16,585 bases of DNA from contig CAJUQN010000064.1 in assembly GCA_910588625.1 (NCBI GenBank), forward strand, positions 1 to 16,585, in the 5' to 3' direction. This document shows positions 15,160 to 16,585 of this stretch, piece after piece. The first letter of the stretch is position 1, and every line of letters starts with the position of its first letter. The DNA comes from an uncultured Oscillospiraceae bacterium (GTDB taxonomy: Bacteria; Bacillota; Clostridia; Oscillospirales; Oscillospiraceae). Under the pieces are notes generated by a model. That model worked only from the letters and a program-made list of their open reading frames with translations. It had not been told where the DNA came from and ran no database searches. Made by a program: the position numbers and the translations under genes.

Positions 15160-16585
15160 ATGGGCAGCGGAAACGAAATTCTGGATATGTACATCTACGA
15201 GACCGGCACGCTCCTGGAGCAGCTGGAAACCATCGTCCTGGAAGCGGAAAAGGTGGACACCTTCTCTCAGGAGAACGTGAACGAGATTTTCCGCATCATG
15301 CACACCATCAAGGGCTCCTCCGCCATGATGGAGTTCGACACACTGGCCACCGTGGCCCACCGGATTGAGGATATGTTCTTCATCATCCGGGAGCAGACCA
15401 TGTCTGTGGTCCAGGAGGAGGACCGCCCAGCTCTGTTCGACGTGGTGTTCCAGTCCATCGACTTCTTCCGGGGAGAGGTGGAAAAGGTAGAGTCGGGCGA
15501 GCCCCTTGATAGTGATATCGACAGCTTCATGACAAATATTAATACCTTGATTGCAAAAATCAAGGGCGAAGCACCACCGGAGCCCGCATCTGCGGCGCCT
15601 GCCGCCCAGAGCGCTCCCGCCCCTGCGCCCCAGGCCGCCGCGCCTGCCGGAGCCGACGGCTTCCCGTTTGCGCTGCGGGTGAATTTTGAAGAGGGTTCCG
15701 GTATGGAGGGCCTGCGGGCTTTTATGCTGGTCACCGCCGTAAAGGACGTGGTGGAAGAGTCCGACTTTACCTTCTCCCCCGCCAACGTGGAAAATGACCC
15801 CTCCACCTCCGAGAGCATCCTCTCTGACGGCTTCCATCTAATGTTTAAGGACCTGGGCGGTCGGGAAAGCGCCATCAGCGTCATCAAGACCGTGGGTTCG
15901 GTCCACGACTATTCCACCTACGTGGTCGCGCCTCCTCCGGAGGCCCCCGCCGCGCCCGCAGCCAGCGCAGCGGCTCCTGCCGCCAGCGCAGCGTCCTCCG
16001 CGGCTGCCCCGGTCGCCGCCGCGCCTGCCGCAGCTCCTGCCGCCGCCCCCGCGGCCCCTCCTGCCGCCGCAGTCCCCGCTCAGCAGCAGCATCCCAAGGA
16101 GACGCTCATCAGCGTCAATCTGTCCAAGCTGGACCAGCTGTCCGCCGTGGTGGGCGAGATCGTTATCACAGAGTCCATGGTCACCTCCTCCCCCGACCTG
16201 AAGGGGCTGAACCTGGACGCCTTCTCCAAGTCCGCACGCCAGCTGCGCAAACTCACCGACGAGCTCCAGGATGTATCCATGTCCCTGCGCATGGTGCCCG
16301 TATCCAGCGTGTTTCAGAAGATGACCCGTATCGTCCGCGACATGACTAAGAAGCTGAACCGCCCGTGCAAGCTCACCCTCATCGGTGAGAACACCGAGGT
16401 GGATAAGACCATCGTGGACAATATCGGCGACCCCATCATGCACATGGTCCGCAACTCCATGGACCACGGCATTGAGGAGACCCAGGAGGAGCGCACCGCC
16501 AAGGGCAAGGACCCCGTGGGCGAGATCATTCTGTCCGCCCGGGACACCGGCAGCGAGGTCATCATCGAGATCATCGACGACGGCC
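15160..16585 (+). CDS. cheA: Chemotaxis histidine kinase CheA (3' end missing)
   Basis: 475 codons are visible; the kinase domain runs off the window. CheA sits at receptor arrays, autophosphorylates and passes phosphate to CheY and CheB. P1 (Hpt) domain at about 1-135 with the phospho-acceptor His48 in IMHTIKGSS; first Ala/Pro linker about 138-163; P2-like response-regulator-docking domain about 165-255; second Ala/Pro linker about 257-307; P3 dimerisation helices from KETLISVNLSKLDQLSAVVG (308 on) through LRKLTDELQDVSMSLRMVPV; then P4 kinase with the N-box HMVRNSMDHGIEE (His428, Asn432) and the start of the G1 box (EIIDDG) at the edge. The ATG has AGGTGG 9 bases upstream. The gene follows a SigD-type promoter and diverges from the FliK-like gene. 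Long antisense open frames on the - strand here are codon-bias shadows. Confidence 0.97.
   Translation, partial: MGSGNEILDMYIYETGTLLEQLETIVLEAEKVDTFSQENVNEIFRIMHTIKGSSAMMEFDTLATVAHRIEDMFFIIREQTMSVVQEEDRPALFDVVFQSIDFFRGEVEKVESGEPLDSDIDSFMTNINTLIAKIKGEAPPEPASAAPAAQSAPAPAPQAAAPAGADGFPFALRVNFEEGSGMEGLRAFMLVTAVKDVVEESDFTFSPANVENDPSTSESILSDGFHLMFKDLGGRESAISVIKTVGSVHDYSTYVVAPPPEAPAAPAASAAAPAASAASSAAAPVAAAPAAAPAAAPAAPPAAAVPAQQQHPKETLISVNLSKLDQLSAVVGEIVITESMVTSSPDLKGLNLDAFSKSARQLRKLTDELQDVSMSLRMVPVSSVFQKMTRIVRDMTKKLNRPCKLTLIGENTEVDKTIVDNIGDPIMHMVRNSMDHGIEETQEERTAKGKDPVGEIILSARDTGSEVIIEIIDDG
15930..16085 (+). repeat. Low-complexity Ala/Pro linker repeat in cheA
   Basis: About 50 codons made almost only of Ala, Pro, Ser and Val, with imperfect GCCGCC/GCTCCTGCC-type repeats. 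It forms a flexible tether between the P2 and P3 domains. The repetitive DNA makes length variation between strains likely. Confidence 0.75.

Noticed and set aside
15139..16467. Long open frames on the - strand opposite cheA
   Set aside because: The + strand encodes clear CheA domains with His48 and the N-box; the antisense frames are Gly/Arg-rich shadows.
1..16585. CRISPR arrays, insertion sequences, tRNA or rRNA genes
   Set aside because: No regularly spaced direct repeats, transposase-like frames, terminal inverted repeats or RNA-gene sequences were seen.

Overview
The window reads as the chromosome of a motile, monoderm, high-G+C gut-type Clostridia. Oscillospiraceae relatives such as Oscillibacter, Intestinimonas or Flavonifractor fit best. 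This rests on the clostridial-type HExxH/CPECG mini-protein, the stand-alone FlhB C-terminal homologue beside a FliK-like gene, the S-layer-homology (SLH) proteins, a CheA gene behind a sigma-28 (SigD) type promoter, and strong AAGGAGG-like ribosome sites. The genus is an inference; no rRNA or marker gene is present.

Left part (1-2044): the 3' end of a small putative zinc-metalloprotease gene on the + strand converges on a MATE-family efflux gene on the - strand, with one shared hairpin terminator between them. The MATE gene has its own promoter-like sequence and ends its own unit. About 280 bases without a gene separate it from the next block and hold that promoter and the terminator of the neighbouring block.

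Central and right block (15055 down to 2045, all - strand): a FliK/YlqG-like protein, then a stand-alone FlhB C-terminal homologue (YlqH type), then a PilZ protein, a 1745-residue SLH surface protein with N-terminal anchor, a 1493-residue SLH surface protein with C-terminal anchor, and a second PilZ protein. The first three genes are tightly coupled (14-base overlap, then 1-base gap). The last two are 34 bases apart. A strong hairpin terminator sits between the two giant SLH genes, and no promoter is visible behind it, so the second SLH gene and its PilZ partner may depend on read-through. The block therefore links flagellar export parts, two probable c-di-GMP receptors and two very large cell-wall-bound surface proteins.

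Right end (15160-16585): cheA, the chemotaxis histidine kinase, is divergent from the block above and runs off the window. The 104-base divergent gap carries a near-perfect SigD-type promoter (TAAT, 15 bases, GCCGATAA) facing cheA.

The best candidate for something undescribed is the PilZ-SLH-SLH-PilZ arrangement inside a flagellar/chemotaxis locus. It suggests a c-di-GMP-controlled surface-layer or adhesin module, perhaps trading motility against attachment. This is inferred from gene order only. Supporting oddities are an A+T-rich mosaic patch in the facing halves of the two SLH genes and a G-quadruplex-prone hexamer repeat in the signal-proximal linker of the second one.
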